From positions 558,001 through 622,000 of the forward strand of contig BGZK01000154.1 in NCBI GenBank assembly GCA_005406025.1: DNA of 64,000 nt. Direction: 5' to 3'. This document shows, in pieces, positions 21,223-33,870 of the stretch. Position numbers and translations under genes: made by a program. This DNA comes from Eumeta japonica. Lineage: Eukaryota; Arthropoda; Insecta; Lepidoptera; Psychidae. Position 1 is the stretch's first letter. Each line of letters starts with the position of its first letter. The notes below the pieces were generated by a model. That model was not told where the DNA came from and searched no databases. It saw only the letters and a program-made list of their open reading frames with translations.

Positions 21223-21599
21223 CTATGCTGTATAACGTTTAATTGCTTTAGTTTAGACTCAATTATTAGCTTAAATTTTATTCAAGTACTAACTTTTCAA
21301 TATACACGAATGTTTATTTTAAATAAGCAATGGCTTAAAGGTCACGTGAAAGTTCTCTGTATTCGATCACTTAAAGCTCAAAAGAAAAACGCCCACTGGC
21401 GGGCAATGGTCATCTTTAAAAAGGTATTACCTTGAAATCCTGGTGACGTTTCTCCGATGTTCAGGTTTCCGCGCGATATTTTTCATTCTCGTTAAAACCT
21501 AGTGATAAATGATCAATTGCTTCAACCGGCAGATGAGCTTTAAAAGTACAACGATGAAGCATGGGTCCGCTTTCATACATTTTCTAAGAATTCCGAGTA

Positions 21600-21609
21600 G
21601 CGCATGCGC
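21600..21609. promoter_or_regulatory. GCGCATGCGC palindrome
   Basis: A second exact copy of the NRF-1/Ewg-type palindrome seen at 16137. It is not in a CpG-rich context here. Confidence 0.3.
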
Positions 21610-21636
21610 CTAGACAAGCCCGACCATATATGAGTT

Positions 21637-21690
21637 TCATCCTACTAATATTACAAACGAGAAATTTAGTGAGGATGTTGAGATGGATGT
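21637..21690 (+). repeat. Short dispersed-repeat end
   Basis: 'atcctactaatattacaaac' followed by 'gagaaatttagtgaggatg' resembles the terminus of a widespread lepidopteran repeat, seen in the opposite orientation at about 49.79-49.945 kb ('attataatatttgtgtagat'). Confidence 0.4.
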
Positions 21691-24086
21691 ATTACATCAG
21701 CAGAATACATACTATATTATCCTGTATTCTGCCTCTGTAATGGCGAGCGTTGGAAACCAGATTACGTTTTGATAGTATGGAGACAAATAAAAAGGTAACA
21801 AAGTATGACTTATAAGTAAATTAATCACATTTTTTATTTTAGAATACATTTGAATATTTTTCCCTATCCGTTACAGGAAACATTATCTTTTGTAACTGAA
21901 CAATCCTCATGAATTTTCAGTTAAAAGAAGTTTTAACTGAAAAACAATTTTTAATGATGAATTTGCGTAACTATTACTATATGATTAAATGAAAAAAAAT
22001 TAACTACTTCCAATATTACGAAGAAATAATTTATCGGTTACATAATTTAAGAGTAAAATAAGAATTATCAAAAAACTTTAAAATACAAATATCATTTAAA
22101 ATCTTTTTTTTTTAAGTAGTCCATGTGAACAATTTTTTAGGAAATGGCCATCATGCATTTTAATATATAAACGTAGATTATACTATACTTTGATGATTAA
22201 TTATTTAACATTGGCAATTGAAATTCTTATAGTTCTTTTTTATACCACGTTCTAATTTCTATAACTGGAACTGTTCTTGAGCAAAGTGTAGTAATAGATC
22301 GACAATATACCAAGTTAGAAGTTCCTTCGGTAATGCCGTGACGTGTGAAAAACTTGAAATGCGTGTGGCAATACTAATATTAATAATTCTTTGTATTATC
22401 TTTGATACCATCATCAATAATTTCTTGATGTCATGTTTGATATCATTTATTAGTGAAAATTATAATTTTCATTGCGCTAACCAAACATTTATAACGCGAT
22501 TCGGTCGGTATTCGTTTAGCTTTTACCGTTTAATACTTATTATTGCAGCTTAAAATTATTTTTCATTAACAAATGAAACAAAATAAAATTCAATAAAATG
22601 AATCGCGTCCTGCTACTTATCGCAGCTCCCCCTGGGGGTCGGACGAGGGCCCTCGTTAAAGCTCTCGGCCGCATTTAAAGCAATCGAAAGATATTTATTG
22701 TCCGTCGCTAAATACGCAGAGCAATGGTATGGAATATTATTTTATTTTTTTCCGAAATAACGATAATTGTTAATTTCGGTCGTGGTTGAGTTTATTTAAA
22801 CTAGATCATATCTTCGTAAAATCGACTGGGCCCGTATCTCTCAAAATTAATTTGTAGTTCTTTTGGAGCCCTTAATCCCTGAGTAAAAAGTGGGTTTAAA
22901 AGGAGATGGCGAAAGAGGCCCTAATTTTTTTCTATTGCGTTCCACGACCTCTTTCAATGGTTTTTAGCCCTAAAAGTTACATGTAATATAAAAGGCGGTT
23001 GAATGCGACTTTTATTTTCTGAAAAGTATTTTTTAAATATGGCAGATAAGAGGTCATTTGTTTTTAGAAATTGGATACGCTGACAGCAGACGAGTATAAA
23101 TAAAAAATATAGTCTGGATATGACAATTCGGCAATAATGGCGGTTATATTTAGGTGTTGTTGTATGAAACAGCAATATTTACATCCACTTGTTTTATTAT
23201 TCAGATTATATTAAAAATAAACCACATTTTAATTCAAATTGATTATTAAGAATGGAAATAGTTTTATGTAAATAATGTTTGATAAATATAACTCGTAATA
23301 GTTTATGTAAACGTTTATAAAATATTTTTATAAGAAAACTAATCTCTGACACTTGGTAAAATTATTAATTATGGCAATTAAATAATGTAAAATATGCGCT
23401 GTGGTCGCTTAGGTATCGTGCTTTTAAATTAAATTTCTATTATAAGATAAAAGTTAGATTTGGTGGAAACGAAAGTGACCTAAAAGTACTTTTAAGTTAC
23501 TTTTAACTAAAAGTGAGTTTTTGTTAAAAGTCAGTTTACACGGAGATTGTGGAAGGGGCTCTCAATATTTTAGAGAGATTAACACCATCAATAAAAAGTA
23601 CCATTTCGAATTTTATACGTCTAGTTGAAACAATTGCTATTCCAATAACGATAATTCTGGCAAACGTTTACTGATTCATAGAATATCTTGTAATTACATG
23701 TAATAGAGTATTTGCAACTCAGCTTGGGTATTCAGTGTTAACATTAGAAACACAAACAGCAATTAACATGATAATTATGAGAGATATAAAAAAAAATTTG
23801 GCATCAAAAACTAAAATATTAATGAAAATAACTCTATAATATGATTTGGCTTAAACATCGCCAAAAAGATATATGTAAAAAAGGCCGACTTTTCGTACAA
23901 ATACGCCTTTTGTGATCTAAGACAAAATAAATGTACAGAAAAACATTGAGTGAATTGATAAATTTTTAGGTGAATATTTGGTAAGTGCGTGCGTTAACTT
24001 AACCATTTAGTGTGATATGTTTTTCTATTAAATAAGGACTTATTTAAATATATTATAGGAATCTATGTTCAAAGATATCAATACCT
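21691..24086. other. Gene-free AT-rich stretch
   Basis: Contains a 13-bp-arm hairpin (21914-21943: TTTTCAGTTAAAA, gaag, TTTTAACTGAAAA), a GC-rich patch at 22610-22680 and AAAAGT/ACTTTT iterations at about 23485-23535. No gene is supported. Confidence 0.4.
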
Positions 24087-24341
24087 TTCACGTGACCTCG
24101 AGTCAAGGGCGGATTCAATCTCCGAGTCAGAAGGGTCACGTAGTGGAGGTTCAGCCAGGACAGGTTCAGATTCGATTACGACAATAAGAGAAAGACCCAG
24201 ACCAGTGGGGTCGTGACCCACATGACCCTCACACCTCCCGCATCCGTCACCGTCACGAGTGAGCTCTGTCGTGAGTGTTGCCTTAACGATGGGAGCAAGC
24301 ACCGACTGTGCAATATGTTGAAATCCATATCCAGAATACAT
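24087..24341 (-). other. Open frame of unknown meaning, possible exon
   Basis: The minus strand is open for 87 codons and more GC-rich than its surroundings. Its second half is acidic and proline/serine-rich (EPPLRDPSDSEIESALDSRS). Sequence CGTTAAG precedes it at about 24285 and GTATTG follows ACGTGAAAG at about 24087, so it could be an internal exon, but both signals are weak. No family recognised. Confidence 0.18.
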
Positions 24342-24599
24342 GTTGAAACGTTTTTATTTTTGTACAAACATCAACCCGATTGCTTCCAGTCATTCCAGGG
24401 GGCCAGCTTGCATTGCATTTCGGTACTATGGTCACTCTTTTAATATGACTGCGATCGTATCCAGTTGACTCGTCAGGCCTCTGTCGGTGCAGTGCCCTGC
24501 GCGTGCGTCTATGCGTTGGCCCCGCATTAAACGCATTTCCGCTACCGCAAACGTCGTTCCACTCAATCAAACATTAGAGAGGTTCTCGTTACAGTAAGC

Positions 24600-25772
24600 A
24601 TCGATGTTGTTTTGTATAAGTTGTCATCCATTATTGTGTATAAATTGCACACAAGGAATAGTGATCCCTTTTTTTAAGATCTTGAATAAATCTACTTCGA
24701 AGAGTTGCTTAAAGAAATGTTTTTTGTTAATTAAAGCTCAGGAAATGAAATACAATTTCGAAGATATTTAGGAAAGGACTATCCTTATATCCTTGTCCTT
24801 ATTTTTATTGAAAAGTACATATGATCATAGTATCATGTGTACTTTTGAGTATTCAGCATAAAATTTAGAAAAGTAATTTATAATTATTAAAAGACTAAAC
24901 GAATTCAATGTCGACGTGATGTTATTTCATAAGTTTTACGATGTTCGATGTAACATTATAAAACTTATGGTTGTAATTATAGCGTTTACGCCTTTTATTT
25001 TAAGACTATTTAATTATTATTAGGAATATACTCCGGGAAAGTTTGGAAAAATAAATAGTTCATTAACATTTTGAGATCTCAAAAAAAGAAAACCGAAATT
25101 TCGAGAATCACCCAAATGTAAATGAAATACGCAAGAACGGCCAAACTTTGTTATTTAGTTCTTGTTTCCATTTTTATTTAGTTCTTATTTTTTTAAACCT
25201 ATTTTTAAAATAGCAGCATATGTTAAGACGTCTCATTTAAATAAAATGTAATGCATACCTAGCGTGTATGAATTATTATTAAAACTATTCATCTACTGCT
25301 CACTTCCGTGGGTGTCCCAGAAAGAGAATAAGAGAAGTCAAAAATGTGTGATAGTAGGAAGATTGTTATGGGACCGGATTTCAAAAATATTTAACTTATG
25401 TATAAGAGACAGCATTTATTCACAAGAATGATTTTTATCAGAAGAATTAGCAGCATTGGGAATAAGAAGCAGCAGATTAATAAGAAATCAGGATAAGGAA
25501 GTTGCTTGAATGCCTTAAACGCGAGCGTAGATATGCTTCTACTGCCCCCTTAAAATCCCGTCTGCACTGGGTATGATCACGATAACTAAAAAACTATTTA
25601 ACTTTTAAACTTAATTTCTTTTTCAATCTCATCACTAATCGATTGGGAATAACTTTATTGAAAATCAAAGCTCGATATAGTACCGATTAGCTGTAATTGA
25701 TTTTTTTTTATTGGCGGTTATTCATGTTTTGATCCGCCATTTCGCTTAAATATCTAAAATAGAGGTTGAGAC
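24600..25772. other. Gene-free AT-rich stretch
   Basis: No supported gene, RNA or transposon. Confidence 0.4.
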
Positions 25773-25884
25773 GAATATTTTATATTATTACCGCCATCTG
25801 TTGGCAATTACAATAATAAATTGAGGGTGAAGTTGTTTATTTTTGTAATTGCCAACAGATGTCGGTAGTAATATAAAACATTCT
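25773..25884. mobile_element. Foldback (MITE-like) element with 48-bp arms
   Basis: The left arm (25773-25820) and right arm (about 25836-25884) are reverse complements at about 44 of 48 positions, sharing 'atctgttggcaattacaa'. They are separated by a 15-base loop. Such long near-perfect arms indicate a foldback/MITE insertion or a structured RNA hairpin. Confidence 0.75.
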
Positions 25885-26230
25885 CATTAAAACAGAAAAA
25901 AAAACCATGCATTAAACTACACATATAATTTTTCATTATGATGTCTAATACATGTGAAAAATTACCTATCCTGTTTTCGATTCAAGTTTACCATAAAACT
26001 ATTTGAAAATTAAAAATAAAAAGACAATTTTTGGTGAAAAACTCATATGTCATAAACCTCTAATTTTAATATCATACGTATGGCACGAGTACTTAAGGCA
26101 TGCACATTTGTTTTACCAAATTTTTAAAAAAATATTTATATATTTTGGTTAATAATTTTTTTAGTCAATGCAATTCAATATTTTGTTACATATTAGGTTA
26201 AAACTTAAAACTGAGTTTAGTATTTGATAA
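25885..26230. other. AT-rich sequence, nothing recognised
   Basis: No feature seen. Confidence 0.4.
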
Positions 26231-26234
26231 GTGT

Positions 26235-26640
26235 TTTCTGTAGATTTATTTGCCGGTTGGCAAAGGCCTCCCTTAACCATTTTCATTCACGTCTACCTTG
26301 AGCCTCTGCTCCACGTCATTCCTGCCTCTTGTTTGATGGCGTCATACCGCCTTTTCTGTGGTCTACCGCTTTTTCTTTTATCTTCTCTAGGCCACCATCG
26401 TATTACATTTTTACTCCGTTTGTTTTATCCTCTCATTGTGTGCTCTGCCCATCGCCATTTCAGCCTTTTGATTTTGCTTGTTGTGTCTTGGGCCTTCGTC
26501 TTGTTTCTGATTATACAATTCTCCAATCTATCTGATTTCTCCACATTTAGCATACCCCTTTCCATTGCGTACTGGCTGGTTGTGTGTTCGATTGTCATGT
26601 TCCATGTTCAAGTCCATGTTTGGATGTCAGATGTACAGGC
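26235..26640 (-). pseudogene. LINE C-terminal remnant
   Basis: On the minus strand, frames joined across shifts read NGKGYAKCGEIR, then KWRWAEHTMRG, then WWPREDKRKSGRPQKRRYD and AIKQEAGMTW. These correspond to the conserved end of many insect non-LTR polyproteins, the W(R/Q)WAGH...WRPR-GKR--GRP--RW-DD-K-AG-W series. Stops and shifts are frequent. The family is close to, but distinct from, the 56.9-58.8 kb copy. The long plus-strand frame over this region (26231-26707) is its shadow. Confidence 0.68.
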
Positions 26641-26709
26641 AGGTGATATGGAGATGTCAACCTCGTCTAACCTTATGAAAAATGGGCGTGAGTGTAAGTA
26701 CGCTTAAGT

Positions 26710-28480
26710 GTCTTACTTGAAACTCAATAACTTTATTCGATTAGATTGATGAGTTCCGAAGCCACTTCATGCTTCGCGACTTTGTAAAATAATAGCAGTA
26801 ACCGACATTAAATTAAAATTAATAATTATTAGAGACTTGCAAATGGAAATAATTATATTAATTTTAAAATCAGTAATATGCAGCTTTCAAATCAAATAAA
26901 ATCAAATCAAAAATAGCTTTATATCGTAAGCAATAAAACTACATTTCAAATACGTCTGTACAGCTTCAAGCATCTCACTTTGAAATAAGAAAAATTGTCA
27001 TATTGTATATGTACCTCAGCAGCGGGGTGATAAAAATTAGACGCATTGCGTTAGATTTTTATTATACGGTACGATGGTAGAACCCATGGGCGGAGATGAT
27101 TACCTGTTCTCTGACGGCTCGAATGCCTGCCCTTCTCAAACGTGCTATAAAAACACAACATATGAATAACGCAGTCCAAATAAACATGTACTTACTTGTC
27201 GATATGCGTTCAATAATTTCTGTTGTGATATATTTTTCCGTATAGTAGTGACGATGGTATAAAAACAAACGCAATATCCGTTGTTCTGTGAATCGATTAC
27301 TCATCACGTTTTATGAATAATGTATAAAAGATAATAATAGAGTTATTATCTTATCGATAAGATGTTTATCGATTTAATTGGGGCAGTCCCTATCGGAAGC
27401 GGTCCATTTGCTTGTTCGACGTCGCGGCTCCGTTCGCCGTTGAGCTGGAATGTGCGTTTCCAGGGCCTGTGCTGTTTCAGAAACACTTTAGGTGGCCTTA
27501 TTGCAAGAATACGAACGCATTGCTCTGGCTCACATGTATTTCCGTCCTCTCTGTTGTTGTCGCTTACTTTCTAATGCATCTTTATGTAATTTTTACACAC
27601 AGGGTTAGGTTTTTAAATCACAGCTAAGTTGTTTGTAGCTTTTTATCGCAAATAAATTCCATACTTTAATAATAGCGTTATTGACATTATTATAATAATC
27701 ATAATTTATTACTGACATATTCATGATATAAATTGTCATTTAGGCAGAGCGCTAGTATTACAAAATCCTAAAAACAAACTTTTTTAGTGTGGTCAATAAT
27801 ACTCGCAAAATTTTGTTCTGCATACTTCGCAGAGTTATTTTTATATAAAAAATTGACATTGTTTTCTAAACTTATTTTAATTTAGTTTCCACAACTTGAT
27901 GTTATCAGTACACTTTTGTGTTTCAATAAGGGATATCACATTTATAATTTGAAACAATAAACGTATTAAAAGGTCTTTGAAGTCATCACATTAATCAGTT
28001 CGTGCGTTGTCCTGACTTATAAATGGCGTTGTACACTCACAGTTCGGTCATTGGAGACATTATTGAGCTTTTTTATTTTATGAGACTTATCTGATTTAAA
28101 AAGGAGAATTCATGTCTTAAAGGCTATTGATCTGATTTACTGTAATTCTACTTCTTCTAATTTCGTCTCCCTCTTTATCGACTTATTGAACGTTAGGCAG
28201 TTTTTGTTGGACTTGTAAGTAAATCTTAATATTTGTTTACCCCCAAGAATTCGTTCCTAGCTGTCTGATGGTATTTATTTGACACGAATAATTTCCATTT
28301 ACAGTGATAGTGTATTAAAAACTGTTAGGTATTGGCAATCATGAAAAGACTCCTCGGAAAGGTTTGATAAATCAAAGGTAAATTAAACGTTCACGACAAA
28401 AAACTATTACACAACAATTGCTCTTATTTTGTACAATTCGGCCAAGCTCATAAAATTTTCGATTGTCGCCTTTTTAAATA
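26710..28480. other. Gene-free stretch
   Basis: AT-rich with a short inverted repeat at about 27328-27352 (AAGATAATAA...TTATTATCTT) and a GC-richer patch at 27380-27540. The minus frame at 27062-27307 is unidentified. Confidence 0.35.
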
Positions 28481-28800
28481 CAGTTGCCGGTGCTCATTAT
28501 CAGTGCCCGTCAGCGGCCGATAAGCCGCGGCCGGTAATCGTTGGCCTACGTGATTGAGGTCGCATATGCTATTTTTTCCAATTACACCGCTTCGATGTTC
28601 TCTTCGCCGGATAACACAATGCAGTGACGATTGTAATGAGGTAAAAAGTACGCAGCGCTGGTCTAGAGGGAGGCGTGCGGTTTACGTCAGAAGCGTTGGT
28701 CTATCGGCCGTCAGACATGCAAACCGGACGCTCCGTACCTCGATTCAGGTCCAATTACTTTGGCCAATATAATCCCAGTCGTTGCCTTTCTTGTCTCCCG
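28481..28800. other. GC-richer islet
   Basis: CpG-rich sequence including 'cggccgataagccgcggccg' near 28514. Open frames here are short and unrelated to known families. Candidate conserved non-coding element. Confidence 0.25.
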
Positions 28801-29500
28801 GCGCTCGTATTATATATATATATCGATCCTGACGCTTTTTTCGTTGCTACTTCTTAGTGTTCCACACGTAAAGTGCAAAGATTGGACGTTTGTGTATATT
28901 CGAGTGTGCTCCTGTTTGCCTCTGCGGTTGTGACTATGGTTATTGATGTAAAGCGATAAACGTTTCACATTGTACATTCATCCTAATATATTACATGGAA
29001 TGAAGATTGAACTTTTCATTCATTGAACTTTTGATTTAATTTCATTTAAAGTAGTGAAAGTTTCATGTAAAGTAGTAGTGTCAGCAATTCTTCTTTTTAA
29101 TGAAACGGGCTCTAAATCGATCGGAGTGATCATATTAAGTCGACAGTATTTGAAAGTCGAGTTTTGCAACGTCATTACAACGATTGCATCGAAATCTCTT
29201 CAATAGCTTGCACGCGATTTACGTCATCGCTTGCGAACCTCTTGAAAAGCTATTGAGAGGAAGGGGGCAATATTTGCTATGCGATTAAGAATTGCGCCGG
29301 AGCGTATTATATAACGGTATTTTAAAATCCGTAGGTACGAGGCGACTTCGAAGGAGAAAGAAATCAAAATCGATCCTGAGTATTGTGCATTTAAAAAGCC
29401 CCATTTTTATTATTTTTTAATTTTTATAAAGAAAGATGAACATTTTATTTTATGGGATCGTTAGAAGCAGAAAACGAAAAGACAGAAAAATGAATATAAT
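28801..29500. other. Gene-free stretch
   Basis: A short TA run at about 28810, otherwise nothing recognised. Confidence 0.35.
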
Positions 29501-29660
29501 CGCAGCTGCGGGTGGACGCGGCGCGCGGCCTCGACCCGGGCCCGAGCGATGTCGCGGCCGTCGAAGTGCGTTACACACGCTCGTGACCCTAATGGGGAAC
29601 ACGAACGGAAAGACCATTGTGTATCCACTTGACTGTCGTACGCAACGGTGAAGATCGTCT
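29501..29660. other. CpG-rich islet
   Basis: GC-rich sequence such as 'gacgcggcgcgcggcctcg'. No initiator or donor that I can defend. Possible regulatory element. Confidence 0.28.
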
Positions 29661-29824
29661 CCATGAGAATTCCGTAGATGTTCTGAACTTCTAATATACT
29701 TTTATTAAGAAATTTTCTTTTCCGGGTCACATTATTGTTTATAATTGACGATGACCGGTATTGTCGTGCAACATGGTGATTTCGTTTAAATTATATTCGT
29801 ATTATCGATTCGGGACACCGAATC

Positions 29825-29879
29825 CTCGACCACAATTCCACAAGAGATGGTGCTGCTCGTGAACAACATGGACGTGAGG
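29825..29879 (+). CDS. Possible short coding exon
   Basis: An open segment reads DTESSTTIPQEMVLLVNNMD, with ATGG in fair context at about 29848, and ends at CGTGAG before GTAGGA (about 29880), an acceptable donor. It could be a first coding exon starting MVLLVNN. No acceptor or downstream exon was identified and the peptide is not recognised. Confidence 0.15.
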
Positions 29880-30440
29880 TAGGACTGCATTTTATATAAT
29901 AAATCATAAAAATGAAGTCCCACCTCGCGTTAAAGGTGTCGTGCTCCGATTGTTCAAATACAGCATCTCAACACTACATCTTCAGCGCAGTGGCGTGTGT
30001 AAGAGTTTCCGACATTTATGTTGCCCATTAAATACAGATTTGTACACAACAATCGTTGCTGCTTGAGTGATTAATTCAATCACTCGCTTGCGTTCGAGCC
30101 AAAGATTCGGGAGTCCGAATTCTGCCTGGAGGCGTATTGGCCAATGAATTTTTGACCTGAGCCAATTCAAATCACTCGTTCCGTGCGTCAAGGAGTACTT
30201 TAAGTCATCTGTCTCGGACGATTTTCCCAACAATGGTTGGCAGTATCTCACGACCTGCGCCCGGATACCGAGGAGGGTTTAACATCTTTAACAATACGTA
30301 ATTTCAAATAAAAGTATTGTATAAGAGTATGTCCCTACCTAGTGGAGTGATAGAACTCAATGGAAATTCATCTACTTGAAAATAATAGGATGATATTCGA
30401 TTTTTCGATCGATATATATATATATAATTAAAGCGAACGG
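29880..30440. other. Gene-free stretch
   Basis: A balanced-composition block at about 30060-30270 and a TA run at 30410-30426. No gene is supported. Confidence 0.3.
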
Positions 30441-30444
30441 AGAA

Positions 30445-30930
30445 ACAAAAAAACCGGCCAGGAGCATGTTGGATCATGCTCACTGTAGGGTTCCGAAGGC
30501 GTTATTACAAAGAAATGCATTAAGTACAATTATATTAAAGATATTTTTTTATGATTTAATTACACATGTATGATTTTCATATTCTTTCCTATACTTGTAG
30601 TATAAGACGGTATTACTTGCCAATTTCATAGTTATAGGTCAACAGAAAATACCCTATAAATTTTGATTCCCTTGAAAGTGTCTAAATATATTTTTTTTGC
30701 GGCATAAATTGTCGTATCTTTTTTTTGACGTTAACTCAGAAATTTGATATTTTCACAACTTCAAAGGACTGTAGACTTGAGTATACGGTTTTAATTTCAA
30801 CCGGATACCTTCACGCGTTCCCGAGACAAAGGGTCATGACAGACAGACGGACGGATAAACGGACGGATAACAAAGTGATCCTATAAAGGCTCTATTTTTC
30901 CTTCGAGGTACGGAACCCTAAAAAAGACAT
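30445..30930 (-). repeat. Interspersed repeat, both ends visible
   Basis: The left side has 'aaaaccggccaggagcat' then 'gtagggttccgaagg'. The right side has 'gacagacagacggacgg', 'gatcctataaaggctc' and 'gaggtacggaaccct'. Read on the minus strand it begins AGGGTTCCGTACCTC and ends CCGGTTTTT. It is the most complete copy of this family in the window (about 490 bp). No coding capacity. Confidence 0.78.
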
Positions 30931-30934
30931 ATGT

Positions 30935-33410
30935 TTGTCTTTATTGGAGTTATTACTGGTCGACGTCTTATATCAGGTACGTAATAAAATTATTAGAAAT
31001 TCAGGTATTTCCTTGTTGCAATAATCCTTCACAACATTTTACGATTGACAAACCACAGTTTGTTCGATATTACGGCACTCGTGACACGCTAACACTATGG
31101 AGGGTGGCGATTAGGGCGCCGTCTACCGTCAGCATTTGTAACTTAGATATCACAAGAATAGTAAAGTTTGAATTTAGATCTCTAAACACAATGCAGTTGA
31201 GTTTATTATCCGTTTAAAGAAAAAGCTAAAATTGCCAGCGAACAAACACCTGAATTACTCGTAGATTATGAGACGGGAGAATTGCCCCAAGAAATAAGGA
31301 ATAATTTTTGTAAATTTGAAAATGTAGAGATATCCTATCTTCTGGAGAGAAAAAATACCGTTCTGTTTTTGTGGTTTATAGGCAATGTAATCAACATTTT
31401 TTGGTTACGTTATCTGCAACGCGATAATTGCAGATAACACTTATGTCAATAATTGCAATATGTTGGCAGTTTGATATACTCTCTATAAATAAAATAAAAT
31501 TGTCCTTTCCTCCGCTTAGTATTACACCATTAAGTAAGAAAACATGTTAAGTGAGGGTTGAGTTTGCGTGTCGAGGGTTCATATGTACAATAATATTTTA
31601 AAATCGTTTTTTACGCGACCAACCGTTCGGGGTTAGAAGCAAATAAAAGAAGTTACAAGGGGCAAAAAAACTGACATTACCTTTGCTACAGAACTGTCTG
31701 CACCGTTGGCAAAATTATCCTGTGATGATGATGATGACTTTCGTGATACAAATTATTTCTGGCTTGTAGATTTCGGAGACAAAGGAGCGATAATGTATTT
31801 TTTGTTATTACCTTTAAAGAAAATCTTTTTAAACGCTATCCCACACGGCATACACCTAAAAAAAATTGTTCAGTGGTACTAAGTGAAAATTGAAAATACA
31901 CATTTTAAAGTAAAACTGGTTTCTTCCAACGGCACCTGACGCTGGTTATAAAAAAAAAAACAAACCTATTTTAATATCAATTGAAAATTAGTGGCGATTC
32001 AGAGGTTAATAGCGTCACCGTCAAACCAGAAGGCATCGGCTTCAATTTTAACCGCAGAAAAATGGACCGATGAGCTTTTTAAGTTTAGTCAAATTACACC
32101 GTTTACTCTTTGTGTCATAACGAACACTAAGTTGTCTGTCTCGGACGTTTGTCATCGCATTGGTGACAGTAGGGGTCAATGGCAACCAACTCGTACCCTG
32201 GGCCGGCTGGGGAGGCTTAAAGTTAAGCCCCTCAATTTGAAAGGATTGTAGAAGGGTTATATCTCAGGAATGCGGTGATTGAAATCTGACACAAAGTCTG
32301 AAATTCTTTCCGAGAGCTTTCAGACCTGAAATAGATGCGGGAAAATGTTTCTTGTAACCGTACAAGCACGCTTGTATGCACATTCTAGAGTGTGCATCGG
32401 CACATGCCTTGCATCGGGCGGGAGCCGCTCTATTTTCAGCTGTCGCAAGTTCATTAACGTCGGCGAGCTGTAGTGATGGCTGCACGCATTCCATACTTAT
32501 CGATAAGTCTCGAATATTTAAAATTAATCCATACACAATAGTTTAAAAATAAGAAATGGAAATTTTGCAGTATATAAATGTGATTGTGTTGCAATATATA
32601 GACCTGTTGGTATTTTTTCACATTGTTTACAACACAAGACACTAGTTTGGTTTCACTGGTGTTGACAGTGATAGAAGTTTTGGGACGTTAATTTCTTTTA
32701 AAAAGTATGACAATATATATCCATTTGCGTAGTCTCATGCCGGCATTCATACTATATATTTTGTACGTCATATCTTTTTAATGAAATTTTGTGTAAACCA
32801 TACAATTATTTTATTTAGTACAATACATTGAAGATATTTTAAATATTTCATCCTATTATGGAACATATTTATTTTCGGTTAGTAATTCAATTTTCATGTT
32901 TACGTAATAAAAGAGTACGTAGCGACTACACTTGCGCACATTCGATATCTGTGTCAAGTATTGTGTCTAATTGCATTTGTGTGTTAGTAGTGTAATGGAC
33001 GGCTAATCCATCGTAGACGCTGCTCCAGCGGCGTCCACTGGCATTACCTCTGCGCGATAAACGAGTATGCTTATCGATGTCACAACATTACGTGGGCAGG
33101 ACAATTGATCGTGTCGATTGTGAATCGGTTTTGTGAATCGATTAATCAAAATTCGCGAATATCTACATTAATATGTTGGGATATAATTATATCAGATTAA
33201 TACGTCACGTTTTGCTATATTTCATATAAAATACTGGCATAAATAAAGTTAAAGCTTTAAAAAAAATCACCTTGAAAATTTTATTTACATTATTTTAAAG
33301 TTTTTTTTTATAAATAATGTTTTCTGGAGGCTATGAAAGCTCACTTTCAATAAAAGAATAAAAAGGAAGGAAAATTCATGTCGTACGAAAATTTATTAAA
33401 AAATCTGAAT
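30935..33410. other. Gene-free stretch
   Basis: Contains a GAT-repeat (about 31723-31737), two moderately GC-rich patches (32010-32250 and 32370-32470) with unidentified short frames, and AT-rich remainder. Confidence 0.35.
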
Positions 33411-33414
33411 AATG

Positions 33415-33806
33415 GTTGATCTTGTAGGTTATTTCTAATTTTTTTTGCAATAATATTAATCAATATGTTTTTGAGTTTCTTGGATTCAAAAAATTTAGAT
33501 TTCGATAAGTTTTTGGACTTTCTAATTAAAAAAAAATTGAACGACAGTTAACCGTACAGGTTATCCCTAAAATTTCTTGTAATGATATTTATCTAGGTGT
33601 TTTTGAGCTTCTTGACTTCAAAAATATAAACGTTGACAAATTTTTGATCTTTTCAAACTCAAAAACTCGAAAGATGTTTGACTCTGCAGGCTATTCCTGA
33701 AATTTCATTCTACTTTCGAAATCAGAGCGTTCAAAAATTAAACAGCAGTAAAATTTAAAACTTGACTATAAGTTTTGATTTCTTAAAAGTTCAAAAATAT
33801 AAATTT
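33415..33806 (+). repeat. Three diverged tandem units of about 130 bp
   Basis: Units at 33415-33546, 33547-33675 and 33676-33806 each carry a TTGA(C/T)-like start, then a caggcta/caggtta/taggtta block, an 'aaatttc' block, 'ttttgagcttcttgac' (or its variant) and a 'ttcaaaaat' stretch. The third unit start, 'gactctgcaggctattcctg', is echoed at about 48599. It is probably internal repeat structure of the interspersed family at 48.26 kb. Confidence 0.6.
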
Positions 33807-33813
33807 ATTTAAA

Positions 33814-33870
33814 AACCGGCCAAGTGCAAGTAGGATTCATACACAGACGGTTCCGTAGGATTGAGTGTGA
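33814..33870 (+). repeat. End of an AGGGTTCCG/ACCGGCC-type repeat
   Basis: 'aaaaccggccaagtgcaag' followed by 'acggttccgtagg' is the same terminus as at 30445. It points in the opposite direction to the tandem units on its left. Confidence 0.6.

Noticed and set aside
26231..26707. 158-codon hydrophobic plus-strand frame
   Set aside because: It is the antisense shadow of a recognisable LINE polyprotein tail on the minus strand.
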